This document shows positions 35,538-48,806 of a DNA stretch of 64,000 bases, in pieces; positions within the stretch are counted from its first letter, which is position 1; every line of letters begins with the position of its first letter. The notes under the pieces were generated by a model. That model was not told the DNA's origin. It made no database searches and saw only the letters and a list, made by a program, of their open reading frames with translations. The translations under genes and the position numbers were made by a program. Source of the stretch: Paramecium octaurelia (Eukaryota > Ciliophora > Oligohymenophorea > Peniculida > Parameciidae); NCBI GenBank assembly GCA_905182995.1, contig CAJJDP010000093.1, positions 250,563-314,562 on the forward strand, given 5' to 3'.

Positions 35538-35810
35538 ATGAATCAGATAAATCCTTAAAACAATCAGCCTCCTTAATAGTAGCCTGCATCTAATGAGACT
35601 TCTAATGATAAGATATAGATTTAACTAAACTAACCAACAAAAGCACCAACTGGCAATTAACCATTTGATCAAGAGAAGTAAGCCTAAATACTAATTTTAA
35701 TTAGAAGCCATAATTGGAAGTGCATATTGACACCTGAATGGCCTCTTTTGGATACCAACTACTTCAGAGACAATTTCAAAAACAATGATGATCCTTAATT
35801 TGATATGTGA
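35538..35810 (+). CDS. ORF of 90 aa: 5' exon of the kinase below, or separate gene
   Basis: The ORF starts with Gln/Asn/Pro-rich sequence (MNQINPQNNQPPQQQPASN) and has an ordered end (NWKCILTPEWPLLDTNYFR) before TGA 35808. Downstream, a different plus frame reads like the end of a PH-type domain (VKWLKWARKNIEDIL, about 35985-36060). I expect this exon to join the Aurora-like kinase through introns I could not place with confidence. Confidence 0.5.
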
Positions 35811-36163
35811 GATTAGAGAAGCAAATTCAATATCAAAGCCACAACCAAATAATCAATGAATAAAAAATATTTAAAAATAAAATAAACCATTAATTAAGTT
35901 TAAACAGGGAGAGAAGCTTTTTGTCCCATTATTACTTCCGATTTATTTTCAATTTTAAAAATCAAGTACAAGTTTAAGGTTCTAATTAACTCAAGTGTGT
36001 CAAATGGTTAAAATGGGCAAGGAAAAATATTGAAGATATTCTTGTAAAAGTGAATTATGGAAAAGGAATGAGAAATATTATTTGAGTACTTTAATTACAA
36101 TTTAATTGATTATATTGATTGCTTTAATAAGACTTAGGCTTATTATTAATTTTATTGAGAAAG

Positions 36164-37339
36164 ATGTTTATTGTTGGGCCTGGTTAATCGTACTAATCCA
36201 TCAAATTGCTTGGTTCAGGTTCCTTCGGATCTGTTTTTTTGGTCAAAGAACTAAATACCAAATAAGAATATGCCTGCAAAATTGTAATTTTATGCTCTCT
36301 ATACACCAGATTTCTAAGCTCCATATTTAAAAATACGATGCCAGTTCCATGATATACAACGAAATCAAGATTCACTCTTCCTGCAATCACAAAAACATCG
36401 TCAGAGTGTATTCATACTGGGAGGATAATAACAATATTTATATACTCCTTGAATATTGTAGCAAAGGACATCTCATTGAACCAAAAACACCCTTCAATGA
36501 TGATGATGTGTTTCAAGTATTCCACTAGATTCTTGAGGGAGTCAATTATTTACATTAGAATAAGATCATTCACAGAGATTTGAAAGTAAGTTTTAGATCT
36601 AAACAAGTTTGAAAATATTTTAATTCATGAGGATGGTACTTTGAAATTGTGCGATTTTGGTTGGGCGATTAAGGTTGATCAGCTCCCAGTTCCGAATGTA
36701 ATGTGTGGAACTACTGAATACATGCCGCCAGAAGTTGTATCAAAATGTTCTCTTGATTTCAAGTTAGATAGTTGGTCATTAGGAGTTATTTTATTTGTAT
36801 TTATTTATTCTATTGTAGGTATTATTATATGGCAAATTCCCATTCTTAGGAGAAAATCAAGATTAGTTGATAAGAAACATTTTATTTGACTAATTGATAA
36901 TTCCAAGAAGAACTGACATCAATGAAGATCTAGCTAATTTAATTTAAGCATTATTGATTAAGAATTCACAACTAAGACCCAGCATTGAATAAGTTTATTT
37001 ATGTAAATGGATGAAATTCAACATGAAATTACATAATATTTTTAATCATTACGAAAATGAATAGCTTAAGCAAAAGGTTAAGTAAAAGAATATCTCTTTG
37101 AAGGTAGTAAATAACTCACTATAGTACTATTTATTTATTATATTAGTTCGACTCCAAATAAAAAGATGGTTTGTTCTCATTATGTTGAATCTAAAAATGA
37201 TTAAGATCACAAACCAACAGCTTTTGGAAAAACTCACAATAGTTGTAGAACTATCAAATCCGTATCGACTAACCCTTCTCCGCAAATTCCTCAAATAGAA
37301 AAATTCTTTAATTTCATAGAAAATATGCAAAAACTTTGA
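36164..37339 (+). CDS. Aurora-like protein kinase (5' structure unresolved)
   Basis: The clear part encodes about 360 residues over five exons (introns 36284-36309, 36586-36607, 36797-36818, 37124-37146). Motifs: GSGSFGSVFLVKE, YACKI, HRDLKFENILI, LCDFGWA, MCGTTEYMPPEVV and a PSIEQV/KWMKF end. DFGW and CGT-x-x-Y-x-PPE are Aurora hallmarks, so a role in mitosis or cilium disassembly is plausible. A 110-residue Lys/Asn/Ser-rich tail follows. The ATG at 36164 is the first in this frame after a TGA. An upstream start near 35538 with further introns is likely. Confidence 0.85.
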
Positions 37340-37397
37340 TTATTTCAATTTACTCAAGAGCAAATATAGGTTATTTAGTTTTTACATTCTACATATA

Positions 37398-37598
37398 TCA
37401 TTTAACTCTCTTTTAGAACTATTCATCTTTCCAATCCATCTTATCCCATTGTGGTAATTGAGCTTCTGATTATAAATCAGCATCCTCATTTTATTAATCC
37501 AATTGCATGCAATATCCATAAAGATGAGCAGATCCATTTCCCTTTGCTTCAAGCTTTGTTTATTTTAATTCATGAGTGATATTAATTCTTAGGGGCAT
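37398..37598 (-). CDS. Small hydrophilic protein, 66 aa
   Basis: This single-exon ORF has balanced composition unlike the AT-rich flanks: ITHELKQTKLEAKGNGSAHL, YGYCMQLD, an acidic patch and PQWDKMDWKDEQF. It lies between the Aurora-like kinase stop (58 bases away, tail to tail) and the dehydrogenase. No family recognised. Confidence 0.6.
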
Positions 37599-37804
37599 TT
37601 AAGAGATTTACTATTTAAAAAATATATTGATACTTGATTCAATGAGGCTATGAATATTTCATTAATACATTAAGGTTGGTTCAACTAACCAAAACTGCTG
37701 AGAACAATATGAATTAATCGTTATCAGCTACCATCTTAATAGTTTAAGATTCTCTTAAGACAACTCCATAAAAAATATTTATTTAATAATATTTTCATTG
37801 AAGA

Positions 37805-39049
37805 TCATTGTGTTAGCTGTCTGCCTATTAACCATTTTCTTATTTCATTTGTGCCTGCAGCAATTTCATAGAGTTTGGAATCAAGCATGATTCTGCCTAC
37901 CGGATATTCTTTTGTATATCCATTACCTCCCAAACATTAAATTGCTTCCAATCCAACTTGAGTGGCATTAGCAGAAGTATAATAAATTAAAGCAGCGCAA
38001 TCCTAGGATAAATTGAATATATTTACAGTATTTGTAATATTGCCCTAATCAACAGCTCTAGCAACACTATATAGCATAGCTCTACTAGCTTGTAAGGTAG
38101 TATACATTTCAGCTAGCTTTTATTACATCATTTAAAATTGTCCAATCTTTTTACCAAATTGTTCTCTAGTGTTACAATAATCTCTTGAAATATCGAAGGC
38201 AGCTTGCATCAATCCAACTGGACCTGCTGCCAAGACTAATCTTTCATAATCTAATCCACTCATTAAAACATAGACTCCTTGATTGACCTCTCCTAAAACA
38301 TTCTCGGCTGGTATTTCAACATTATCAAAATAAATCGGTCCTGTATCAGAACATTTCATTCCAATTTTATCAAGTTTCTTCCCTCTTGAAAATCCTTTCA
38401 TATTAGCTTCAACAATAAAAGCAGTAATTCCATGTTGTTTCTTTTCTGGCTCTGTCTTTGCATAAACAATGAGGATGTCAGATATGGGACCATTGGTAAT
38501 CCACATTTTACTTCCATTTAGGATATATTTGTCTCCTACTTTTTTTGCCGTTGATTTCATTGATACGACATCTGATCCAGCATTAGGTTCACTCATTGCA
38601 AGAGATCCCACCCATTCTCCTGAACACAATTTAGGAAGATATTTCTTCTTCTAAAACTCATTCCCATGTCTTTCAAGTTGGGCCACTATCAAAGCACTAT
38701 GAGCTGAATAACTCAACCCAATTCCTCCTGAGGCTCTACTGATTTCTTCTAGGATCATACAGTGAGCAGAATAAGATAATCCAGATCCCCCATAAGTGGC
38801 TAAGTTAATTAATTATATATGCTTACGATCAACAGTGGCACCTAAGAGTCCCAAATCTCCCATCTTCCTCCATAGATGAGGAGGGAATTTACCTTCTTCA
38901 TCAGCTTTGTCAGCCAAAGGAGCTATCTCCTCATTTGCAAATTTTGCTACGTGACACCGTAATTCCTCAATCTCAGGTGACAAATTGGCAATGAAGTTAA
39001 AATTAAGGAGTGAAAATGAAGCTCTTAGTTTGCTGAGTTTTTATAGCAT
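37805..39049 (-). CDS. IVD: Isovaleryl-CoA dehydrogenase
   Basis: The 397-residue protein is close to the family length. It is a mitochondrial FAD enzyme that oxidises isovaleryl-CoA in leucine breakdown and passes electrons to ETF. The N-terminus [17 protein letters not shown] looks like a targeting peptide. Motifs: [28 protein letters not shown] and [11 protein letters not shown]. The catalytic Glu is in the IVD position ([15 protein letters not shown]), while the medium-chain position reads [11 protein letters not shown] with no Glu, which separates IVD from MCAD/SCAD. Introns 38800-38826 and 38003-38026; the second is 24 nt and free of TGA, and its removal gives the conserved [17 protein letters not shown]. 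Confidence 0.95.
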
Positions 39050-39183
39050 ATTTTAATAATTTGATAATGTTGCATATCATTTAATTTACATATCATTTGA
39101 ATGTATCAATTTATAATATTAATTCCAAAAAATATTATAAAAATTATGCAATATATTTGATCTTCAAAGAAGATAAAATTCTT

Positions 39184-39984
39184 TCACTTTTTTAGTCTAA
39201 CATTTGGCGGAACAATGGCTCGCTAATTATTAACTTAGTCTCTAATAACTAGGTCTCCTTGCTCGTTCAATTCCTCCAAAATACCAGAATAAACCTTCTG
39301 CAAAATTTTTGAATCTTCAAATTCACACAATTGACCTCTTCTGTATAAAATCCTATTCATCCTAACCCTTAAATGTTCAAAACCAAAGTCATTCAAATCA
39401 TACAAAGCCTTAGTGACTCTTTCCTTCAACTCTAAATACAGCTAATTTTGATCAACTTCCTTCCCTCAGTTTTCTTTAAGAGATGTAGCTCCTTGAGTAC
39501 ACCAATTCACATTAATTCCAATTCCAACAAACAAAACACATTTATTGTCTATTAGTTCTGACTCTACTAGTATACCAACAGACTTTTTGCAATTAATCAG
39601 TATATCATTCATCCACTTCAATTATGCATTCAAATTGTATAGTTCTTTAAAGAGTTTCACAATTGCGTATCCAACAATTATGGTTACATTCTTTAGGTGC
39701 TCTTTTCTAGTGAAAAATGGGAAGATTATAGTAGTCAAGATATTTTTTTTAGATTGACATTCCCATTTTCTATCGAATTATCCTCTACCTTCAGTTTGAT
39801 GAAGAGCTCTTATATAGGTGATTTAATTCCAATATTTTCTTTTGTATTCCTTTTTCGCATAAGTTTAAGTAGAATCCACTGTTTCTAATAATACATCTTC
39901 CGAAAAGTGTCTTTCTATTTCTTATAATTTGCCATTATTATGACTATTAGTCGAAAAGCTGGAGTCACCTTTTGTTTTCTGCAT
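39184..39984 (-). CDS. Biotin protein ligase with an in-frame TGA
   Basis: The enzyme attaches biotin to carboxylases through biotinyl-AMP. The frame gives 266 residues with TEGRGQFDRKWE (the GRGR-type adenylate loop), KWMNDIL (KWPND) and VGIGINVNW. Codon 173 (39468-39466) is TGA, between LKEN and GKEVDQNQL. The same frame continues with clear family-like sequence (the C-terminal domain, REHLRVRM-like helices, CEFEDSKILQKV) to a final TGA at 39184. No GT-AG intron removes the TGA without deleting the conserved ATSL segment. Either the protein is truncated, the codon is read through, or the base is an error. Start is at ATG 39984. Confidence 0.85.
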
Positions 39985-40045
39985 AGGCTTCTGTAAATAT
40001 GAAATATATAAATGTTTAAATACAAAAAACAGCCTAGAAATAGGG

Positions 40046-40290
40046 ATGTTTAAATTTGATATTAAAAAAATCTCAGATGTCGATTTGACTGTGGTTATGA
40101 AAAAGCTAGAAGAAAAGTAGGTCAGACATATTCTACTTATTAAGTATAAATATAAATAATTAAGTTTCTTATGCTTTTGAATTGAAAGTGTTTATAATTG
40201 GTTTGTAAACAATAAAAGGTGAAATTAAAAAAATTATTGACTAATAAAGTGAGAGCTAAATTGTAATGATTAAAACTAATCATTTTTTCA
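40046..40290 (+). CDS. Possible small gene, structure unresolved
   Basis: The ORF from ATG 40046 reads MFKFDIKKISDVDLTVVMKK before TGA. A second frame downstream (GEIKKIIDQQSESQIVMIK, about 40220-40275) looks coding. Short GT-AG candidates exist (for example 40144-40164), but none gives a convincing single model. Confidence 0.3.
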
Positions 40291-40636
40291 GATAAAATAA
40301 CGTTTCTTTATCCGAATTATTTGTTCAATCATTTTCTGCTCCCTAAAATCACATTTTCCTCTTTTTTCTAAATCATCTTATTTGATATATTAACATTTGA
40401 TTGCAAGGAATAGTTTAGACCAGAGTTCTTCTTTCAATCAAAGAATCTTTTATTTATATTTATTTGATTCCTTCTTCTCATTACCTTTAAACAATTTAAA
40501 TCTAGGCCTCTTGCTGATCTAACTAATCAAAATTTCTGTTGAAAACAGTCTTAACGTAAAGAATAGAAATTCAAGTAAACATGAATTTAGGGTTTATTTA
40601 CATATAATTGTAATTTATTTATTCATCTTAATTTAA
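40291..40636. other. AT-rich intergenic stretch
   Basis: Between the uncertain small gene and the kinesin stop; nothing recognised. Confidence 0.5.
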
Positions 40637-42524
40637 TCATGATATTAGTTTTCTCTCTGCAATCTTTAATTTTGGTAGACTATTTCTTTCTTCCTCAACT
40701 GTCTTATTTAGTAAATTGATAGAATTTTTCTTGGAGGGTTTTGGAATTTTTGAGTCTATTGGCAAGGATGAATTTAGACTATTTCTGAATTATAACTATT
40801 CTAGCAACTCCAATCTCTCAATTACTCTCCTTCTCTCACTCATTAGCCTCTTTTCCCTTGATAACATCTAGTCACTGGCTTCCACATATCCCAACTTAGT
40901 TTACATTTTATTACCTCTATCCTTATAACGAACAGTCACTTCAGTCTTCTGCATACTTGGATTGCTCACTATCAATAGACCATTATTCGAGAGCTTCGTC
41001 TATTAATAGGTATTGTATTATTTATCATTTTCTGATCCTGAAAATCCTTCTTCAGATCCATATTTCATCAGATGAGAACTTTCTGAGTTTTCATGAGATT
41101 AAAATTATAACTTTTATAATTCCTCCCTCATTTTCCTATTTTCTTACATCAATTTCTCAACTTCATTCACTGATAGATTTGCTTATCTCAATCTCTCATT
41201 CTCCTCTTGTATTTTCATTAATTTGAAATGCATATCGTTACTGTTCAATCCTTTTCTCTTCATATTAAGTAACTGTTTCAAATAGTCAATCTATATTCAA
41301 TTATATTATCTACCTCTTTCAACAATTTATTAACCAATTCTTGATCTGTTGCATTAATCGAATTAGCTTATACTATTTAAGTAATATTTCGAGCTCTTTA
41401 AGCAAACTTCAATGAATTAGCAGTCTCATCTATATTGTAAATATTTGGAGCAACATTCACAAATATATTAGTTAATGTATTCCCACCAAGACTGTCTTAC
41501 AATAATCTTGTGATCTTTGATTCTCTGTATGGAATTGGCAATTTGTTAATGTTTTTATTGTTTTGAGATAAATTTTGGATTACTTTTCCTAAAGTGGTGA
41601 GAGATTAATTGATGCTCTTTAATTCATTCAAGTGAGCACTAGTCATTGAGTCTTATTTATTGATCTTCTCTGATCCAGCCAAATCACATAAATTGATTTT
41701 CGATCTCAATAACTACCCTCCTGAATCAGCCTTGCTAGTCTCAATCAATAATTGAAATATAGTGTGACTTCTACTAGACTTTAAATTCATAGTTGTTTGT
41801 CTGATCATTCTGTTCTTCTCTCCTCTTTTCATCAATGCTAAACAATCATATAAATTATTCACTGCATATTCAGTCAATTATTCTAATATCTTGAATGATA
41901 TTTACCAACATAAATCCCCTCGGTTTTTGATTCATGAATCTATAAAGCTTGAGGTACCTTGTGATCTTGCAATAAGTCATAAATCTTTTCATTATAGATT
42001 TGCAAAAATGAGCAATAAACATAATACCCTTATTATAAATTATTGAATAGAGTATAAATAGTTCTGGGTATCATACCTGCATGATTCTAATCTGTTTATA
42101 AATCATCAATGAATGTCGATTAATGGCCCAAACTAATATTAAGTGAATACTCCCAGTCACTCCCAAACATTGTATGCGTTTTACCTTCTTAAGAACTACT
42201 AAAATACCACTGCCTGTTTGACCATATGCCATAATAGTTGTATTGTATCCTTATAATGCTTTATGAATGGTTGGAGATATGAATTTGAATATATCTGCCT
42301 ATGACACTCTCTCATCAAACACTTAATCATATTCCTACTTTAATATGTGTGTAGATTATTCAATCACTACATATTTTTGCTAATTTTTAGGAACAAATTA
42401 CTACTTGGTCAGTCTTTATAATACATTCTTATCCTAACTCTTTTTTCAATAAAGGCCTAACTCTTACATAAACCTTTATTGATTGTTGTTACAGGGTTGA
42501 TTTATTTAATTTTGATTGTTACAT
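40637..42524 (-). CDS. Kinesin motor protein (N-terminal motor)
   Basis: The 597-residue protein has four introns (42380-42404, 42185-42207, 41883-41905, 41291-41313). The motor domain begins at once: IKVYVRVRPLLKKE, then QEYDQVFDERVSQADIF and P-loop AYGQTGSGKTHTMFG (split by intron 2). Switch I is NLKSSRSHTIF and switch II is LCDLAGSEKINK, followed by PYRESKITRLLQDSLGGN. A neck and coiled coil follow (KIQEENERLRQANL). The tail of about 150 residues is Ser/Lys-rich. It moves along microtubules; the subfamily is not assigned. The start was chosen because the upstream ATG exon supplies the conserved VRVRP strand. Confidence 0.94.
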
Positions 42525-42899
42525 TTAATAAAGTAAAATAATATAAAAATTATCATCTGATTCTCTAAAGGGACTTAACTAAATATTTGTACTAGATTTT
42601 TCTTTATTAAGGCGATTGAACCCCAAGACAAGAGATTGTCTATGACCACTTCAAGTTACCCACTGTTTTGCTTTTTATATTTTTTTTTTGGGTAAAGCAT
42701 ATGATAAACCAGATTTTAGATTTTATTATCCTTATTTGGTGTTTTTTCGGAAGAGTGCTGTTATTTGTTTGCAATCATAAGTCTAGGTTTTAAATGGATA
42801 TTTTTTATCAGAATTCTTTTGTCAACAACTAAGATTCCCTCATTTTTATATTTAGAATACTGATGAATTTATTTTTGAATTGTAAGAATTTAATTACTT
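42525..42899. other. AT-rich intergenic stretch
   Basis: Upstream of the kinesin start; no gene recognised. Confidence 0.5.
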
Positions 42900-43604
42900 T
42901 CAAATTGTCCTTCTGTCAGTTATTGTGAATTGTAGAGTGTCAATAGTGAAATATCTATAATTTTAATAAAAACCTTATGTGTAATGACAATAATTACCTT
43001 AACCTTAAAAGAATCCATTTTTCAATAGGCCATCATAAGTATCTCCACTCTTGAATATTATTTTTCCTCTCCCATTAAGCGAACCATTTTGAAACCATCC
43101 CATCTCTACTCCGCCGTTATTATACTAAATCACTCCAAAACCAGTTAGATCAATTTACAAGCCATAAACAATTCTATCATTATGATTTACAATTTATGGC
43201 CAATGATTTTCCAAAGCGATTTGAATATCCTCTTTCAATTAAGGTTCTTCATTCTTATTCCATCCTTATAATTATTTTTACTTTTCTTCAAATATCTTTA
43301 TATATCTATGTTAACAATCAATACTAAAATTAGTAATAGTCAACCTCTTTTCCTCGTCTACCAATTTATGCATACCCCACATTGTTTATATTCTTTAAAT
43401 GGCCTTGATATAGCTATCCAATTTAATATGAGAGCTGACAATTACCATCGGCTTATCCTTCCTTAAATTCTCCTTTATGTCACCTCCAACATTAAAGTAG
43501 TAGACAACAAATCCATGAATAACATAATTTTTCCATTCTCCATAATAGAAACCTCCACTAACAAAATGACTTGATCCAATTCCATTAGGTTTATTCAATT
43601 TCAT
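42900..43604 (-). CDS. MORN-repeat protein, 234 aa
   Basis: Read as one exon from ATG 43604. MORN-like units are seen at the start (FYYGEWKNYVIHGFV) and end (EMGWFQNGSLNGRGKIIF, TYDGLLKNGFFQGQG), with a helical basic middle. A 24-nt GT-AG candidate (42974-42997) is 3n without TGA, so the C-terminus is uncertain by eight residues. Likely a cortical or ciliary scaffold, by family. It is a different gene from the MORN protein at 7941-8822. Confidence 0.75.
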
Positions 43605-44287
43605 TGATACGTATTTTTAATTAAATCTCATTTATGTAAACATAAAATTAAGGATAACGCAAAGTTTTAATTGTCTTAATGATTTGAACCACAGAATTAA
43701 TAGAACTATAATTAGCTTAATTTCTTTTGATGATTAATTTTTTTTGTCTCTTCAATATTTAATAATATGGCATTCAATACTTAAATTTTGAAATACTTTA
43801 TTATTTTTAGTATATTGTATCCCTATTAAGAACCATTTGAATCTCTATCTTACTATTCTCCTTCAGAAGAGACTCTATTAGGGATCAGAATTTACGATGA
43901 ATTTCTAATGCTTTCAATCAAAACTATATTCTTTTAATAATTTTATTTAAACTACTCTTACTAGAAGATTCAATTGGCTTATTTGATAAAATTTGTACCT
44001 GATTAGTTTTCTAAATATGAGACTTATCATTTAACGTCTTTTAAAACGCTACATTAACCTTCATAAATATTTCCCATATTTATATAATTATTAAAACTAT
44101 ATATTTTGTTTTTTGCAATGTTGAGATCAATACTAAAGATGATATCATAGTCAGATTTTATTAAAATAATTAGGAGTATTTCTCAAGTTAATAGACGCTA
44201 CTCTAAAACTGATATGAAAATTGAAAGAACCCATAATTAAAAATTTTTATTTTTTCTTACCAATATACAAAACTCATTCACTCTTTT
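43605..44287. other. AT-rich non-coding stretch
   Basis: No gene recognised. It precedes the structured RNA candidate. Confidence 0.5.
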
Positions 44288-44395
44288 GTATGATGAAAAC
44301 ATTCGTTATCGGCCTTAGAGCATACTGTTGTTACTCACATACGAACCCGTGAGTAAGCCTGTATGTTCGGTGATTACAATAACCAATCTGATATT
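44288..44395 (+). ncRNA. Candidate C/D-box-like small RNA
   Basis: A GC-richer island in very AT-rich DNA. It starts with a C-box match ATGATGA (44290-44296) and ends with a D-box CTGA (44388-44391). Inside is a perfect 8-bp hairpin, TTACTCAC (44331-44338) with GTGAGTAA (44349-44356), nested in CATAC (44321-44325) with GTATG (44361-44365). A degenerate internal C'-like GTGATTA (44369) is present. The terminal stem is weak. Size and boxes fit a snoRNA; a tRNA is excluded by the missing B-box. Not confirmed. Confidence 0.4.
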
Positions 44396-44815
44396 TATAT
44401 TTAAAGTCCACAAGGATTGTTTTTTATAAAGTTTTTATGCAATAGCAACTTATTTAGTTATTAATATTATATAAATTTTCAATAATTACTTCCTTTTGAA
44501 AGAAAACAAATATTCGTTCCTTCAAAGAATGCTAATTAGGTATATTTTTATCAATTATATCAATCCTATTCGTTTTTGTTATAATCTATTCTAAATATTA
44601 TAAAACATTTCTTATTTCTAGCATTCTTTCATTCAATATTTATATAAGAAAATAATTTAAATATACATGAATCCACAAAATAATTTGTTTTCATAAAATA
44701 ATTCAGAAAAATTATTCTCTCAAATTTTTATCCAATTTATAAAAAATATAAAACTCTAAAAATTTGCTATTCTTTGTGGATCACAGCAGTTTTTGGAATT
44801 TTATTTCATAATTAT
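44396..44815. other. AT-rich non-coding stretch
   Basis: No gene recognised. Confidence 0.5.
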
Positions 44816-45865
44816 GATATATAACCAGGATTTCATTGAATAATTATGGATTACAGATCAAATTGCTTTAAATGAAGAAGTTGTTTTTATTAAAGAATAG
44901 ATTATGAAGTGCACTTTAATAGAAAAGTCACATATCTTTAAGACAATTTGTTTTGATTAAGCAATCACATTTTCCAAATAAAATCAGTGTTATGATGTAG
45001 AATTTAACTAACTAGTATGATATTATTGCTAATTACTTATAACTATTATAAAGAATAACCTTTATGAATTAATAAATGAAAAATTTTGAATGATTAATTT
45101 CTTCTTGTTTCTTTAAATTAAAATTAGTGAAATTTATTCCTTTTAAAAATTAACTAGTTTTAATTTGTGAATAGCTTATATAATTAATAATATAATTTTA
45201 AATTAAGAATAAATTCAAATGTAATTAGAGACTAAGACTGCTTTGATGTGGATAATCTATTGCAATTAAGCAAAATATGCTAACAATAAAAGACTAGAGA
45301 TTTAAAATTATAAAAAAAATCAAAAAGAATCGATTTATTCACTTTAGCAAAACAACAATGAATTCAGTTTAGATTTACTCTTTAATACTCATACTTAAGA
45401 TCATAAATTAATTCGTGATCCATTATAATTAAGAAAATGGACTCTTTGAATTCATAAATAAAGAAATTACTTTAGCAAAAGAAATTAATAAGAATCTGAT
45501 TAATCCAAAAATTATTTAGTTTTGAGAGCCAAGTCATCTAAATAATGTATAACATACTGTTATTGACTAGTTAATAAATGTTCAATAAAATCCGTAATTT
45601 CTTAATTTATTTGAAAAAATATAAAGAGAAGCATAAATCAATATCAAATTCTGCTGTTGTGATAAATTTTGTGATGTAAATGGAGATTGATATGATAAGA
45701 TAATCCATAATAAAAAAGGAAAGGAAACACATTAATAATTTTAGTTTTAAAATGTATGAAAATATTTAGATATCATAAATAAATGAAGAAGCATACAGAA
45801 AGAATTTATCATCTTCTTAATATACTGAGGATGAATACAGAAATAATAGGAAGTTATGATTTTAA
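44816..45865 (+). pseudogene. Broken coding-like tract
   Basis: Several plus-strand pieces look like protein (DFIEQLWITDQIALNEEVV from ATG 44816; ETKTALMWIIYCNQAKYANN near 45225; LFEFINKEITLAKEINKNL near 45450; QFLNLFEKIQREAQINIKF near 45600). They are interrupted by TGA codons in frame and by frame changes that I can only partly explain with introns (a 19-nt candidate at about 45409). It may be a decayed gene, or a gene whose introns I misplace. No family recognised. Confidence 0.35.
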
Positions 45866-46149
45866 TTTGATGTCTTTATAAAATAAAATTATTATTATAT
45901 TTATCTAATAGGTATTATACAAAAAAAGATTAGTATTGTATGATAGAATACTTTATGGCTGGAATCTTAGTTTGTTTTAGTACGATCTTTATAATATTGA
46001 GATGTTTTTAGAGAGCTCCTCTTTAAAGAATCCAATACATAAATTATACTCCTAGCGGTATTAGAGAAATGATTAAAGAGAAAAAAACTAGAAGTAGAGA
46101 GAAAGTATATGCAATTGATAACTGAAACTATAATAAATAAATTATCAAT

Positions 46150-47118
46150 ATGAAATAGTTTAAACAATAAAAGAGTAATTAGGATAGACAATAGGATAAG
46201 TTCTGTATTAATGCTGCAGCACTATAAGATCATTTAAGCAGGTAACTGTTCAAGCTGCCTAAGATAAATTAAAAATAGTTATCACTAGCCTAAAAACTAG
46301 GATTAGTACCATCGCCTCCAAAACCTCTAGATCAAGAAGAATGGGCTTAGGTTGAGGAACAGTCATTAAAAAGGGAAGATATATAAAATTGTGTATGTCC
46401 TATTTGCTTAGAGAAATTCAGAATGCAATAACATGTAATTTTGAGTTGTAGCCACATCTATCATAAAACCTGTTTAGAAAGTTTTGAGAGAGTCTCGTAA
46501 ACAAAACAATGTCCTATTTGTAGAAGATAGGACTATGAGAAGAAGCAATTTATGGTGGCTAACAAATAATATAAGATCTAATCAATAATTAAAATATAAG
46601 CTTTATTTCGATAATTTATATGTAGAAAGTAGTTTTATGAGAGGATGATAAAACTGTAATACAGACCAGAAAACAACTTATTGAGAAGGAAATTACTTTT
46701 TTATAAATTATCAAGGATTTCTCAAAGAATGTCTAGGACTATTTAATAGCAGGGTAATTAGGCATAATATGCAATAAATCAATTGGGTGATAATATTCAA
46801 GTAAAATAAGAGCAGATGGAAAAGAATTTAAACCAGATTTATATAATGAAACACAATAACGAGTTGATGGCTAAATTGTAACCAATAATAAAAGTGGATT
46901 GGATAAACATAAAGAAACTGGCCCTAGAGAGGAAGGAAATTGATTGCACAATATGTTTACAGAGCATGGTGAATACGAAGGTGTTTTTATTGAGTTGTTC
47001 ACACATGTTTCATGCTAATTGTTTGAATTCTTTTGAAAGATATTCAATGGCTTAGATTAACAATTGTCCAATCTGTAGATAGACTTATCAAAAATCTCAC
47101 TTTAAGTTATAATATTGA
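46150..47118 (+). CDS. RNF32: RNF32-like double RING-H2 E3 ubiquitin ligase
   Basis: This single-exon gene encodes 322 residues. Order: an N-terminal LSLAQKLGLVPSPPKPL motif typical of RNF32, RING-H2 one (CPICLEKF, CSHIYHKTC, CPICRR), an IQ motif (IQALFRQFICRKQF), a helical linker, then RING-H2 two (CTICLQSM, CSHMFHANC, CPICRQ) at the C-terminus. All eight metal ligands are present in both RINGs. RNF32 is testis-enriched in mammals and the architecture is conserved in ciliated species. The IQ motif suggests calmodulin binding. Confidence 0.92.
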
Positions 47119-47222
47119 TTGATTATAATTTAAAAATGATAGTTCTCAGCATTATTAATATAGGATTGTAAATTTTAAATTTAGTATTCATTAATATAAT
47201 TTTAATTATAAGTAATAATTGT

Positions 47223-48564
<1,342 letters not shown>

Positions 48565-48568
48565 TAAA

Positions 48569-48806
48569 TCATTGTTAATCTTTCGTGAAACTTCTTTTAA
48601 ATTTGAAGCACCTTTTCTATGTTCTTCCTCTTTTTCCTTCCAACTCATACAATATTTAGTATTACCTATTTCATTATAAAAAATTCTTTTTTAATCAAAA
48701 GAGTACTATTTGATTAAATATAATAATGTTTCCCACTTAAATAACCATTATTTATACTCTCATTAGGTTTGTCTTTTATAAATGCACCTCTCTTTTCAAA
48801 ATTCAT
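48569..48806 (-). CDS. Possible small protein, about 71 aa
   Basis: Starts MNFEKRGAFIKDKPNESINN. With a 22-nt intron (48635-48656) it ends in a basic tail before TGA 48571-48569. An alternative frame reads YCMSWKEKEEEHRKGASNL but has no nearby stop. The convergent position next to the MAPK is typical of this genome. The gene model is uncertain. Confidence 0.4.

Noticed and set aside
44311-44380. tRNA gene
   Set aside because: No B-box (GGTTCRANYCC) and no cloverleaf with a 7-bp acceptor stem.
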